A stretch of DNA of 28,829 nucleotides from a virus. The DNA is taken from positions 1-28,829 of IMG/VR virus record IMGVR_UViG_3300020475_000516, one strand, 5' to 3'. Positions 1 through 7,776 of the stretch are shown here, in pieces. Numbering within the stretch: position 1 is the first letter of the stretch; each line of letters starts with the position of its first letter. The notes beneath the pieces are model-generated. The model did no database searches and had not been told where the DNA came from. It was given only the letters and a program-made list of their open reading frames with translations. The position numbers and the translations under genes were made by a program.

Positions 1-2203
1 CACCAATAGCTTTATAAGTTTTATTAGCGGTAAGTCCCTCGCCGGGATCATTTAAGCTGGTTGCTTTTACCCAACCCTCTCTTCTATATAAACCAGGTTT
101 ACCTTGAGAAGGATTATACTCTGTACCTATTTGTTCGCTAATACTTAAAGTTAAATTTCTTCCTACCCAGTCTATAACAGGAGCATCTATCGCGTCTCCT
201 TCAGTTCGATAAGGAACATAAACTGTTGACCCTTCAAATTCATTAGCTGAATCTAAAGATGATAATATTACATCAGATTGTCTACCATAATAATCTGCTA
301 ATACAAAACCTACTTGATAAGTTCTATTTTGTTTAACATTAGAAAAAGGATATTCTGTAGAATAATCCGATGTTTGATAATTTCTTTCTGTCCAATTAGC
401 TGTGTATTCAATTGACTCAGGTGGAGTCATACCTTGAACATAGTTTCCATAAACCACTCTATTTGATATAAGTTCTTGACTTAAAGCTTTAATAGGTACT
501 TTATCATATACTCTTACTGTTTGATCTTCTGGTAAAGTTTTATAAGGTTTGTTAGAAGTATATTGATAATTATAAAATATTTTATCTATTAATCCATTTA
601 TATCATCATCATAATTTACTATATCTAATTGAGAATCTTGTATATCAGATACATTAATAGTGTCTAAAACTTTTATAGATTCAGCATCAGATTCTTTATA
701 TAATATATCTATTTCCTTTACTTTAAATTGAGATAGTAAATTGTTTGTTGCGCTAGATTTAACTACAACACCATCAGTCTTAGGCAATGGAATATTTAAA
801 GCTATACTATCAATATCGTTTTCAAACCATTCTAATATAGTACTTGTATACGCATCATTTTCATCTTGATAATAATTGTTTCTAACACTTCCTGATTCAA
901 CAGGAGTGTTCATTTGACCTAATCCAAACTGCCCTTGTTGTTTAGGTATAAACATTATTTGACTAAAAGGTGCTATTAAAGAATATTCATTATTAATAAA
1001 TCTAAACCTATAACTAAACCTTACAAATCTATCATCTAAATAATTAGTATCACCATCAAAACTAGAATCATAATTAGGATTTACACCAAAAGCTATTTGG
1101 TCTCCATTAGTAAAACCATGAGCTTGATCAAATTCAATATAAAATTGATTATCTGGTGGTGGTGCGCCTTGACCTACCACTCTAACAGCTGATTTTTTTA
1201 TCCTTAAACTTGCTGGAGACGCGGCAGGATTTGTTAAATTTTCAACTAAATCTCCATTTCTAGGAAAACCACCAAAATTCCAATCATCAAATCTAGCTTG
1301 AGTAGTTACATCTGCTGGAAGAAAAGGCACGTTAGTGTTTCCACCCCATGTTTGTACAGAGTAATTAGAAACATATCTGTCTGATCTATTTTCCATAGAT
1401 GTTCTACTAAAATCTATCAAAATACCAGCTGCTAACGCTCCGGGTAATATAGCTGGACTTACTTCAAACTCTGTATTACTTATAACTTTAGTAACTCGAA
1501 CAGGTGGTAGTACGTTTTGAATAGGAAAATTAAGAACTTCTGTTTTATCATTAGGTGTTACTATATCACCTACTTTAATATTGTCATTACCAACTGTTAT
1601 TTCAATTAATGTATCACTACCTGTAGAAACTGTAGTTACGGTTTGTCTTTCTAAAGGTATTATAGGATCAAAAGGATAATACTGTGCTACTGATATTTGA
1701 TTTTCTTCTTGATAAAAAGTATTATCATTAGCAGCTAAACTAACATCTATTCTTCTAGGTTGATTAAAGTTATCAGTAAAAAATAATAATGTATCTACTA
1801 AATTAGTTTGATGTATAGGAAATTCTTTGTTAAAATTTAAAAAATGACCACTTACTAATGTTTGTGGACCTGTCGCGGTTGTTAAATTAAAGGAAGCAAT
1901 TAGACATGTGTTAGCATTAGTTGCTCTAGATGAAGTATCTGTATCGCTAAAATTAGTAGCAAAAACATATAGAGTATTTGTTATCTCATCTACAAACTTA
2001 CCTATAATACTCATATTAGAACCTGTTACTCCAGTTCCAACAATTATATTTCCTTCTACATTTTCAAATTCACCAACAGTTGAACCTGCTGATCTACTTA
2101 TTAATAGATTAATAGCTTCTCTGTATTCACCTTCTGGTAAAATACGGGCATCAATGTCTTGGTTCATTCTACCTTTTAAAAAGGTATTTTTAACTTCTGC
2201 CAT
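1..2203 (-). CDS. Large tail nozzle/muzzle-like structural protein, C-terminus cut by window edge
   Basis: I translated this reading frame by hand. It is open from the ATG at 2201-2203 to base 1 with no stop, giving about 734 residues and an unknown remainder. The N-terminus reads MAEVKNTFLKGRMNQD, followed by a D-A-R-x-L-P-x-G-E-Y-R-x-A-x-N pattern. I associate that signature with large tail proteins of marine and crAss-like podoviruses. The rest is rich in Asn, Thr, Tyr and beta-type sequence, without membrane segments. It follows two smaller neck-type genes with a 3-nt gap, the place of the nozzle protein (T7 gp12 position) after the adaptor. Being a large virion protein is well supported; the nozzle or muzzle role is inference from size, order and the N-terminal signature. 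A long tail fibre is the main alternative. Confidence 0.6.
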   Translation of the reverse strand, partial: MAEVKNTFLKGRMNQDIDARILPEGEYREAINLLISRSAGSTVGEFENVEGNIIVGTGVTGSNMSIIGKFVDEITNTLYVFATNFSDTDTSSRATNANTCLIASFNLTTATGPQTLVSGHFLNFNKEFPIHQTNLVDTLLFFTDNFNQPRRIDVSLAANDNTFYQEENQISVAQYYPFDPIIPLERQTVTTVSTGSDTLIEITVGNDNIKVGDIVTPNDKTEVLNFPIQNVLPPVRVTKVISNTEFEVSPAILPGALAAGILIDFSRTSMENRSDRYVSNYSVQTWGGNTNVPFLPADVTTQARFDDWNFGGFPRNGDLVENLTNPAASPASLRIKKSAVRVVGQGAPPPDNQFYIEFDQAHGFTNGDQIAFGVNPNYDSSFDGDTNYLDDRFVRFSYRFRFINNEYSLIAPFSQIMFIPKQQGQFGLGQMNTPVESGSVRNNYYQDENDAYTSTILEWFENDIDSIALNIPLPKTDGVVVKSSATNNLLSQFKVKEIDILYKESDAESIKVLDTINVSDIQDSQLDIVNYDDDINGLIDKIFYNYQYTSNKPYKTLPEDQTVRVYDKVPIKALSQELISNRVVYGNYVQGMTPPESIEYTANWTERNYQTSDYSTEYPFSNVKQNRTYQVGFVLADYYGRQSDVILSSLDSANEFEGSTVYVPYRTEGDAIDAPVIDWVGRNLTLSISEQIGTEYNPSQGKPGLYRREGWVKATSLNDPGEGLTANKTYKAIG

Positions 2204-2206
2204 GTA

Positions 2207-3442
2207 TTAACGTTTTATCCATTTAGATTTACCTCTCATTACTTGAGCTATTTCATCTAACTTAATATTAGATAATCTTATTTTAGCGTTACGCAATGCA
2301 GCGTATCTTTGTTTTTTATATTGCGGTGCAATTGCTACCGTACTAGTTCTTGTAGATAGTATAGAATATAGCAAATGTTGATACATAGCTTCTTCAGCTA
2401 ACTTAGGTATTCTACTATCTAAATCATAAGCTAAACCATCTGATATATATTCTATTATCACTAGTTGTCCTTTTAAATTACTGGAAAAAGATATTTTACC
2501 TTCTCGCTCATTCATATTAAACCATCCGTTAGTTTGAGCGTATTGTGGTTCCATACCATATAATTCACCATAGTTATAATACCAAAATCCTCCATAACCC
2601 CAGTCATATCCCCACCAATCAGCACCTTGATTAAATAAAGAATTATTAAAGTTTTGGTTTATTAAATTAGTATTAGCTCTTTTCCATCTTTCTTCTGTAA
2701 TGGAAGTACCTTCTGTATTTTCACCAAAGTTATCTTGAGTTGGTTGTCCAAGATTATCTTGTAAAGGCATTTCATAAGGTGAGTCAGTCAAGTTGTTTGT
2801 AGGATATAATATATGTTGTACTCCTAAAGCATCTATCCTAGATATTCTAACATAGTTGACATAATCTTGTGGTAAAGCTAAACTTAAATTATGTGGAACT
2901 GTTAACTCTTGAGATTTAATACTTTTCAATGTATCATAACTAAATTCTTGCAAACCTCTTTTAGTATGAAATATTACATCAGTTCTATCTACTCTAGGTA
3001 TTATTTTATCCTGACCTACATAAGCAACCATAAAGTTATTAACTAAATCTTTAACTGTTATATAAGCGTATCCTCCATAGTTTTGCTCTACGGTCATACC
3101 GTAAGCATCTTTATTTCCATAGTTACCACCTGTCAATGTTTTTAATTGACAAACTAATGTTTCTCCTTGTGGTAAAGCAGCATTTAATTTAACAATGTTA
3201 TCTTCTACCGTGTATTGTAAAACGTATTCTGTATAAGTTAAACCAGTTGGACTACTGTAAAGTTTAAAATTGTTTTTAGCATAATCTATACCCGCTGGAT
3301 CATAATCACCAAATACTAAATCAGTGTCAAATGTAAATGTAAAATCACTTTGACCGGCTGGATCAGATACTGTAAAACCCTGCGCGCCCGCGTAATATTG
3401 TTGATTAGTCTCGGTTATTAAACCACCATTTGGTTGTGCCAT
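2207..3442 (-). CDS. Putative neck/ring (head-tail connector) protein, 411 aa
   Basis: The protein has a Tyr/Gly/Asn-rich beta-strand N-terminal half. A middle part around IIPRVDRTDVIFHTKRGLQE and LPQDYVNYVRI looks like a neck-protein core. An aromatic W/Y/G-rich insert of roughly 30 residues (WWGYDWGYGGFWYYNYG) lies near residue 280. A basic helical C-terminus with many Arg/Lys ends in KSKWIKR. The start MAQPNGG follows an A-rich leader (AAAAC before ATG) without Shine-Dalgarno. It is 3 nt from each neighbour, between the 230-aa adaptor candidate and the large nozzle-like protein, so all three are probably co-translated parts of the portal-proximal tail. The ring role is inferred from context. 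The aromatic insert is unusual and could be an exposed contact surface. Confidence 0.45.
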   Translation of the reverse strand: MAQPNGGLITETNQQYYAGAQGFTVSDPAGQSDFTFTFDTDLVFGDYDPAGIDYAKNNFKLYSSPTGLTYTEYVLQYTVEDNIVKLNAALPQGETLVCQLKTLTGGNYGNKDAYGMTVEQNYGGYAYITVKDLVNNFMVAYVGQDKIIPRVDRTDVIFHTKRGLQEFSYDTLKSIKSQELTVPHNLSLALPQDYVNYVRISRIDALGVQHILYPTNNLTDSPYEMPLQDNLGQPTQDNFGENTEGTSITEERWKRANTNLINQNFNNSLFNQGADWWGYDWGYGGFWYYNYGELYGMEPQYAQTNGWFNMNEREGKISFSSNLKGQLVIIEYISDGLAYDLDSRIPKLAEEAMYQHLLYSILSTRTSTVAIAPQYKKQRYAALRNAKIRLSNIKLDEIAQVMRGKSKWIKR

Positions 3443-3445
3443 GTT

Positions 3446-4138
3446 TTATGATTTTGCGTTTTGTTCTTCTGTAGCTACCGCTTGGCCAGCTACTTGTATT
3501 ATTGTAGGATCATTAATTATAACACCAGCATAAGCTAATATTCTCATTATTATATTAGTTTGTTCTGAAGGTGCTAATTCAAAAGCTGTAGACGCAGGAG
3601 GTGCTTGATATTCAAATTGACCTAAAGAACCCACACCATATTGCCAAACAACATCTGAAGGTGTTTTTAAATATGATACAGTTATATTATCATTTATATT
3701 TGTAGGGTAAATGTATAACTTGTCATCTTCATATAAGTATATGGGAAAGTGCTCAGTTGGTTGAGTTAACGGGGAAAGTAATATTTGTGTTAACTCATTT
3801 CTTTGTGAGTATTGAGTAAGCTCTGTACCTTTATAAAATACGCTACCTAATCTATAAATATCAGTAGGTACCAAAGTAAATTCAGGTCCTACAAATGCTG
3901 TAGTTCCTGTTCTTTGAAAAAACTGTAGTTTTTGTTGTATATTTTTTACTCTGTTTGAGTATTCAGTATCGTTTTGAGGAACACGATATTGTTGATTCAA
4001 GCTTTCAAAGTAAGTTTCAAATATATCTAGTTGCACTTGAGTAGCCACTTTATTGAACTCATCAGGTGTCATATATCCTCTTTGTTGTTGATTTAATATT
4101 AACAACACAGTTTTATATACAGTGTTTACGTTTACCAT
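3446..4138 (-). CDS. Putative adaptor / tail stabilization ring protein, 230 aa
   Basis: An N-terminal helical part contains QQRGYMTPDEFNKVA. A beta-rich middle follows with DIYRLGSVFYKGTELTQ, DDKLYIYPTNINDNITVSYL and KTPSDVVWQ. A C-terminal helix reads SEQTNIIMRILAYAGVIIND. Helix, beta sandwich, then helix at about 200-230 residues fits the portal-binding adaptor family (T7 gp11/P22 gp4 type). The gene comes after capsid and portal genes and just before a larger neck protein, as adaptors do. No motif proves the assignment. The upstream gap to the 271-aa gene holds a GC-rich hairpin, which may change its expression relative to the capsid genes. Confidence 0.5.
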   Translation of the reverse strand: MVNVNTVYKTVLLILNQQQRGYMTPDEFNKVATQVQLDIFETYFESLNQQYRVPQNDTEYSNRVKNIQQKLQFFQRTGTTAFVGPEFTLVPTDIYRLGSVFYKGTELTQYSQRNELTQILLSPLTQPTEHFPIYLYEDDKLYIYPTNINDNITVSYLKTPSDVVWQYGVGSLGQFEYQAPPASTAFELAPSEQTNIIMRILAYAGVIINDPTIIQVAGQAVATEEQNAKS

Positions 4139-4160
4139 TATATTTTTATTGTTTAATATA

Positions 4161-4180
4161 GAGGCGGACGAATCCGCCCC
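4161..4180 (-). terminator. Intercistronic GC-rich hairpin (terminator or RNA-processing element)
   Basis: On the minus strand GGCGGA-TTCG-TCCGCC forms a perfect 6-bp stem around a four-base loop (stem bases 4163-4168 and 4173-4178). A G-T wobble plus a G-C pair extend it to 8 bp. It lies in the 51-nt gap after the 271-aa gene. The sequence after it (TCTATATTAAAC) has no T-run, so it is not a textbook intrinsic terminator. A stability or partial-termination element is equally possible. Confidence 0.55.
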
Positions 4181-4189
4181 TTATATTTA

Positions 4190-5005
4190 TTATAGTCTTT
4201 TTTCAATAGACTTATACACTTCAACTCCTTCATCGGTTTTAAACCATGATGCTAAAGCTGAATATGGATTTTCATCAAATGGAACAGCCATTAATTTTCT
4301 GTCATTACTTCCCCAATGGAAAGATCTTTGATCAGAAGATAATTTAATAATATCAAGCTCTACAGCGTTAATACCAAAATTTCTAAGCTGAACATTATCA
4401 TCTTTTGCAAGAGCTAAAAATAATTGAGGATTTTTCTTAGCAAGTAATAATAAATCTCTTTTTAATTCTTTAGATGATAAAGATGAAACCTTAGAACCAA
4501 TCTCTACTCTTACTATAGCTTCTGCATGATCAATATCCATATTTTTAGCAGCATTTAATGCTTCTATTTCAAACTCTATGTCTTGTAATTGATCTTGAGC
4601 TACTCTTTGAGGGACATGCTCTATATACTTCTTATCACGCATTGGGTGATATAAAGAAAGCAACTGTTGTAAACCAATATTTTCTTTAGGCACGGATAAT
4701 ATTCCATCTCTAAAAATAATATGACCCATTGTTACTTCTCCTTTTTGTTCATCAACAAACGGTGAACTCATATTCGTAGCATATCTAAGCTCTCTTTGAG
4801 TATTTTTATTTGTATCAAACCATAGTAAAGGATGTCTTCTCGTGTGTTTACTAGGTATAGTAAATGTAAGCGGTTCTTTATTTCCTCTTAATAGATAAGT
4901 TCTATCTTTTATTTCCCAGCTATTTTTTTTAACTGGTTTTTCTTTGACAGGAGCAGGAGCTGTTACAACTTCTTCAACCTGTTCTTCTTTTTTCTTTTTT
5001 GTCAT
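4190..5005 (-). CDS. Conserved-looking virion or head-associated protein of unknown function, 271 aa
   Basis: I do not recognise the family. The first 30 residues are a charged low-complexity tail (MTKKKKEEQVEEVV, then Pro/Lys). A compact domain follows with beta-type segments (DRTYLLRGNKEPLTFTIPSK, LLWFDTNKNTQRELRY) and a helical part (residues about 125-205) containing KELKRDLLLLAKKNPQLFLALA. The C-terminal part has FHWGSNDRKLMAVPFDENPY. It follows the major capsid gene, and hairpins flank it on both sides, so it may be expressed as its own RNA segment. Head decoration, head completion or a connector role are all possible. No enzyme motif is visible. Confidence 0.75.
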   Translation of the reverse strand: MTKKKKEEQVEEVVTAPAPVKEKPVKKNSWEIKDRTYLLRGNKEPLTFTIPSKHTRRHPLLWFDTNKNTQRELRYATNMSSPFVDEQKGEVTMGHIIFRDGILSVPKENIGLQQLLSLYHPMRDKKYIEHVPQRVAQDQLQDIEFEIEALNAAKNMDIDHAEAIVRVEIGSKVSSLSSKELKRDLLLLAKKNPQLFLALAKDDNVQLRNFGINAVELDIIKLSSDQRSFHWGSNDRKLMAVPFDENPYSALASWFKTDEGVEVYKSIEKRL

Positions 5006-5038
5006 AATATAATATAATTAAATAAGTTAAAGGTAGTT

Positions 5039-5072
5039 GGGCGTCTTTTTGAGCGTTTGCTTTTTGACGCCC
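5039..5072 (-). terminator. Hairpin directly downstream of the major capsid gene
   Basis: GGGCGTC (5039-5045) and GACGCCC (5066-5072) form a perfect 7-bp stem. The 20-nt A/T-rich loop, AAAAAGCAAACGCTCAAAAA on the minus strand, contains a small AGC/GCT inner stem. It lies 16 nt past the capsid stop, in an 82-nt gap. No T-run follows, so it is either a non-canonical terminator or a 3' stabiliser of capsid mRNA. Confidence 0.55.
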
Positions 5073-5087
5073 TTTCCCTTATAATAG

Positions 5088-6545
5088 TTATACTCCTTGG
5101 AATAAAACAAAGTTGTTAGCAGCTTGAGTTACTAAACATCTTTCTGATAGGAAGTTAACCTCCATAGCATCAAGATCTGAAGTATATGCTCCACCTGCAG
5201 AACCTGTTAACCAAGACTTCATTCTTCGGTCATCACTTTGAGAAGCTCTATATCTTACGTGTAAGAAAGGTCTTCTAATGTTTGTACCTAAAGTTTGATC
5301 GTAAACTGTTGTAGTACCTGCTGGTATTAATACACCTTCGATAGAAGCAGGACCAGTCATACCACCACGCGTAGAAGCGTCGTTTAAGTATTTCCAGTCT
5401 GTTTTATAGAAGTCGTATGAACCTCTTCTGAAACCACTAAAACCTAAGTTTAAAGCCATTTCTTCTGAGTTTTCAAATAATCCATAAGCAGTACCACCTG
5501 CAGCACCTGAAGAAATGTTAGCTAACATATCATCAAATTCTAAAGCAGTTTCTCTATTTAAGAAAAGCATGTTCTCTTCAATAGCACCTTGAGTATCTAA
5601 GTTTCTAAGAATCTCGTCAAAATCTCCAATACCTGTAGCTGTAGAGAAACCAACTTGTACATTACCTCTATCTTGGATAGCAGCAAATAAACCTTGAGAA
5701 CCAATAGCTCCTGATGCACCAGCAGCAACCGCAGAACCTCCTGCAGTTAATTCTGATTCAACGCACATCATTTCTAAATAGTCTTCAAATCTAAGTCTAG
5801 TTTCTGATTCAGCTTTTAGATACCATAAGTATCCTCCTGTTCCATCTTCTGTAGCAACTTCTACCCAACCAATTTGAGCCATATCAGAACCATTAACAAC
5901 ATATTTGTTTCTAATGATGATAGGGTTATTTTGGAATTGAGTAAATGCAGGGTCAACACTAATGTATTGTCCGTTTGCAAGAGTTGAAGTAGCACCAGCT
6001 CCTGGTACAAAGTTAGGAGTAACTGATCCTTTTCCATATTCAGCACCGTAAACAAATACTTTTACATTACCTACTAAACCAGCAGCTGCAATTGTAGCAG
6101 CAGTATAAGGTTCAACAGTAATAGTATTAGCACCTGGATCAGATACAGATACTAACGCTTTTACTTCTGCACCAAAGTCGTCCATAATTACTACGGTCGC
6201 TCTAGCAGAAACAACGTTGTTAATATCAGCAGCAGCAGTAGGGTTAACGTTAATTACGTTACCAGCTACAGTACAGCCATCATATGCAATATGTAATCTA
6301 TTTTGTTCAGACCAGATTACTTGGTCACTTGTCATAGGAAGTTCAGCACCAACCATTCTTAAGAATCCAGATAGAGTTCTGTTACCATATCTCTCAACTT
6401 CTTGTTCGTAGATTTCCGGTAAATACTGCTGTGCAAAATCCGCAAAGTTAGCAGCTCCAGCGTCTGTCCACTGTAAATAGTTAGACTGTAAAACCTCCTG
6501 TCTTTGTGATGGTACAATAGTACCAAATTGTGGGGTTAAAGCCAT
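5088..6545 (-). CDS. Major capsid protein (HK97-fold type), 485 aa
   Basis: This should be the main shell protein of the icosahedral head. It directly follows the scaffold and portal genes. At 485 residues it fits the 450-500 aa capsid proteins of crAss-like and related phages. It has a helical N-terminus (LPEIYEQEVERYGNRTLSGFLRMVG), then beta-rich Ala/Gly/Val/Thr sequence, and a helix with ETRLRFEDYLEMMCVESEL. The C-terminal segment runs FLHVRYRASQSDDRRMKSWL to LSERCLVTQAANNFVLFQ. I recognise this ending (LSxRxLVTxAANNF) as typical of capsid proteins in this phage group. No N-terminal protease domain or prohead-cleavage site is evident. The leader is A-rich with no Shine-Dalgarno. Gene order supports the call strongly; the exact family is from memory. 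Confidence 0.85.
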   Translation of the reverse strand: MALTPQFGTIVPSQRQEVLQSNYLQWTDAGAANFADFAQQYLPEIYEQEVERYGNRTLSGFLRMVGAELPMTSDQVIWSEQNRLHIAYDGCTVAGNVINVNPTAAADINNVVSARATVVIMDDFGAEVKALVSVSDPGANTITVEPYTAATIAAAGLVGNVKVFVYGAEYGKGSVTPNFVPGAGATSTLANGQYISVDPAFTQFQNNPIIIRNKYVVNGSDMAQIGWVEVATEDGTGGYLWYLKAESETRLRFEDYLEMMCVESELTAGGSAVAAGASGAIGSQGLFAAIQDRGNVQVGFSTATGIGDFDEILRNLDTQGAIEENMLFLNRETALEFDDMLANISSGAAGGTAYGLFENSEEMALNLGFSGFRRGSYDFYKTDWKYLNDASTRGGMTGPASIEGVLIPAGTTTVYDQTLGTNIRRPFLHVRYRASQSDDRRMKSWLTGSAGGAYTSDLDAMEVNFLSERCLVTQAANNFVLFQGV

Positions 6546-6556
6546 TTTTATTAATT

Positions 6557-7759
6557 TTAATTGTTAAAACTTTTCTTTTTAATTCTAAGTTTAGACGAAT
6601 CCGTTCCACTGACAGCTTTGACTTTAAAACCTTTTACAAATACGTCCCCACCGGCAACTTGCCTCGGCGCATTTATAGTTGGGTTCTTAGAGCCGTCCAC
6701 AACCTGTTTAATACCATCAGCTTTACCTTGCTCATAAAAATGAGTGGCAAGTTGATCTGCATTCATAGCTGTGTACATAGCTTTATGATAACCACTAGTA
6801 TCAACCATGTTACCCTTTTCATCAAGATAAGGATTAACAAAGTTATTAATATTAGATTGTTTATCACTAACAGCGTTTGGATTCTTAACATTATATCTAA
6901 ATTTTTGGTCTCCTACTTTAAAATCAAAACCTTTGAAATCTTCAGAAAACAATTTTTTAGTATTGTCTTTAAATCTTTTGTGCTGTTCTTCAACGACTTG
7001 TTGTTCGTCTTTATATCTATTGAAAAATTCCGTAGCTTTAGCTTGATCATCATTAACTACATTGCGGGTCTTAATAGACTCATAATATTGTTCTTTTAAT
7101 TTATCTAAATGGCTACGAGCTTCTGCAATAGCTTCTTTTTTAGCGAGTTGTTTTTTCTTGATGTCTCGCTCTTCATCAACCTCCTCATCATAATCAAAAG
7201 TGTCTTCCAGCATGAAAGATACTTCATCGTTATTAAGATGAGGTTTAGTATTTTTATAGTACTCCCTTAGCAATACATTTTCATCTATATTTGTATAATC
7301 TCTATTTAACCTAACATAGTCTTCCAATGTTCCACCAGTTTCATTCATAAAATCAACTAGTTTATTTAAATTTTCGGGAACCTTTATTTCTTCTTTTAAT
7401 TGTTTAACAGGTGTTTCTTCTTTATTAACTTCTTCAACACGCTCAATGATTGATTCTGGTTGTTCATCTGTATTGATGACCCGTATTTGTTCGTCCATTT
7501 CTGGGCTATCTCCGGGTGATTTTTCCACAGGAACATCCTCTGTTTTTCGCTCTTGAAGGGCATCTTGTTCTTTTTTATCTGTTAAATCAACTTTTACAAC
7601 TGAAGGTATAACTTCTCCTTGAGCTTCCGGTTTAGTTAAATCTACTTTAACTGGTTCGCTCTGGTTCATACCTAAGTTTTTAGTTTTTTGTTTAGGTTTA
7701 GACTTCATTTTAAAGTCACCTTCTTGTTTGACCTCTACGGCCGCTTTTTTTTCTGCCAT
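6557..7759 (-). CDS. Putative scaffolding protein, 400 aa
   Basis: A highly charged, mostly helical or disordered protein between portal and capsid, where scaffolding proteins normally sit. Residues about 1-145 are low-complexity K/E/V/P sequence with a repeated VKVDLT element. A segment with GGTLEDYVRLNRDYTNIDE and VSFMLEDTFDYDEEVDEERD then leads into a Lys/Glu coiled coil (residues about 195-285). A C-terminal part contains GYHKAMYTAMNADQLATHFY and a basic tail ending KLRIKKKSFNN, which could bind capsid subunits. The family assignment rests on composition, position and the LEDYV/LED pattern that I associate with phage scaffolds. The gap to the capsid gene is 11 nt. Confidence 0.7.
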   Translation of the reverse strand: MAEKKAAVEVKQEGDFKMKSKPKQKTKNLGMNQSEPVKVDLTKPEAQGEVIPSVVKVDLTDKKEQDALQERKTEDVPVEKSPGDSPEMDEQIRVINTDEQPESIIERVEEVNKEETPVKQLKEEIKVPENLNKLVDFMNETGGTLEDYVRLNRDYTNIDENVLLREYYKNTKPHLNNDEVSFMLEDTFDYDEEVDEERDIKKKQLAKKEAIAEARSHLDKLKEQYYESIKTRNVVNDDQAKATEFFNRYKDEQQVVEEQHKRFKDNTKKLFSEDFKGFDFKVGDQKFRYNVKNPNAVSDKQSNINNFVNPYLDEKGNMVDTSGYHKAMYTAMNADQLATHFYEQGKADGIKQVVDGSKNPTINAPRQVAGGDVFVKGFKVKAVSGTDSSKLRIKKKSFNN

Positions 7760-7776
7760 AATAAAATATTATATAA

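Noticed and set aside
6530-7099. Rightward open frame of 189 codons opposite the scaffold gene
   Set aside because: It lies entirely antisense to a well-supported gene, has hydrophobic F/I-rich composition typical of reversed A/T-rich codons, and fits no operon.
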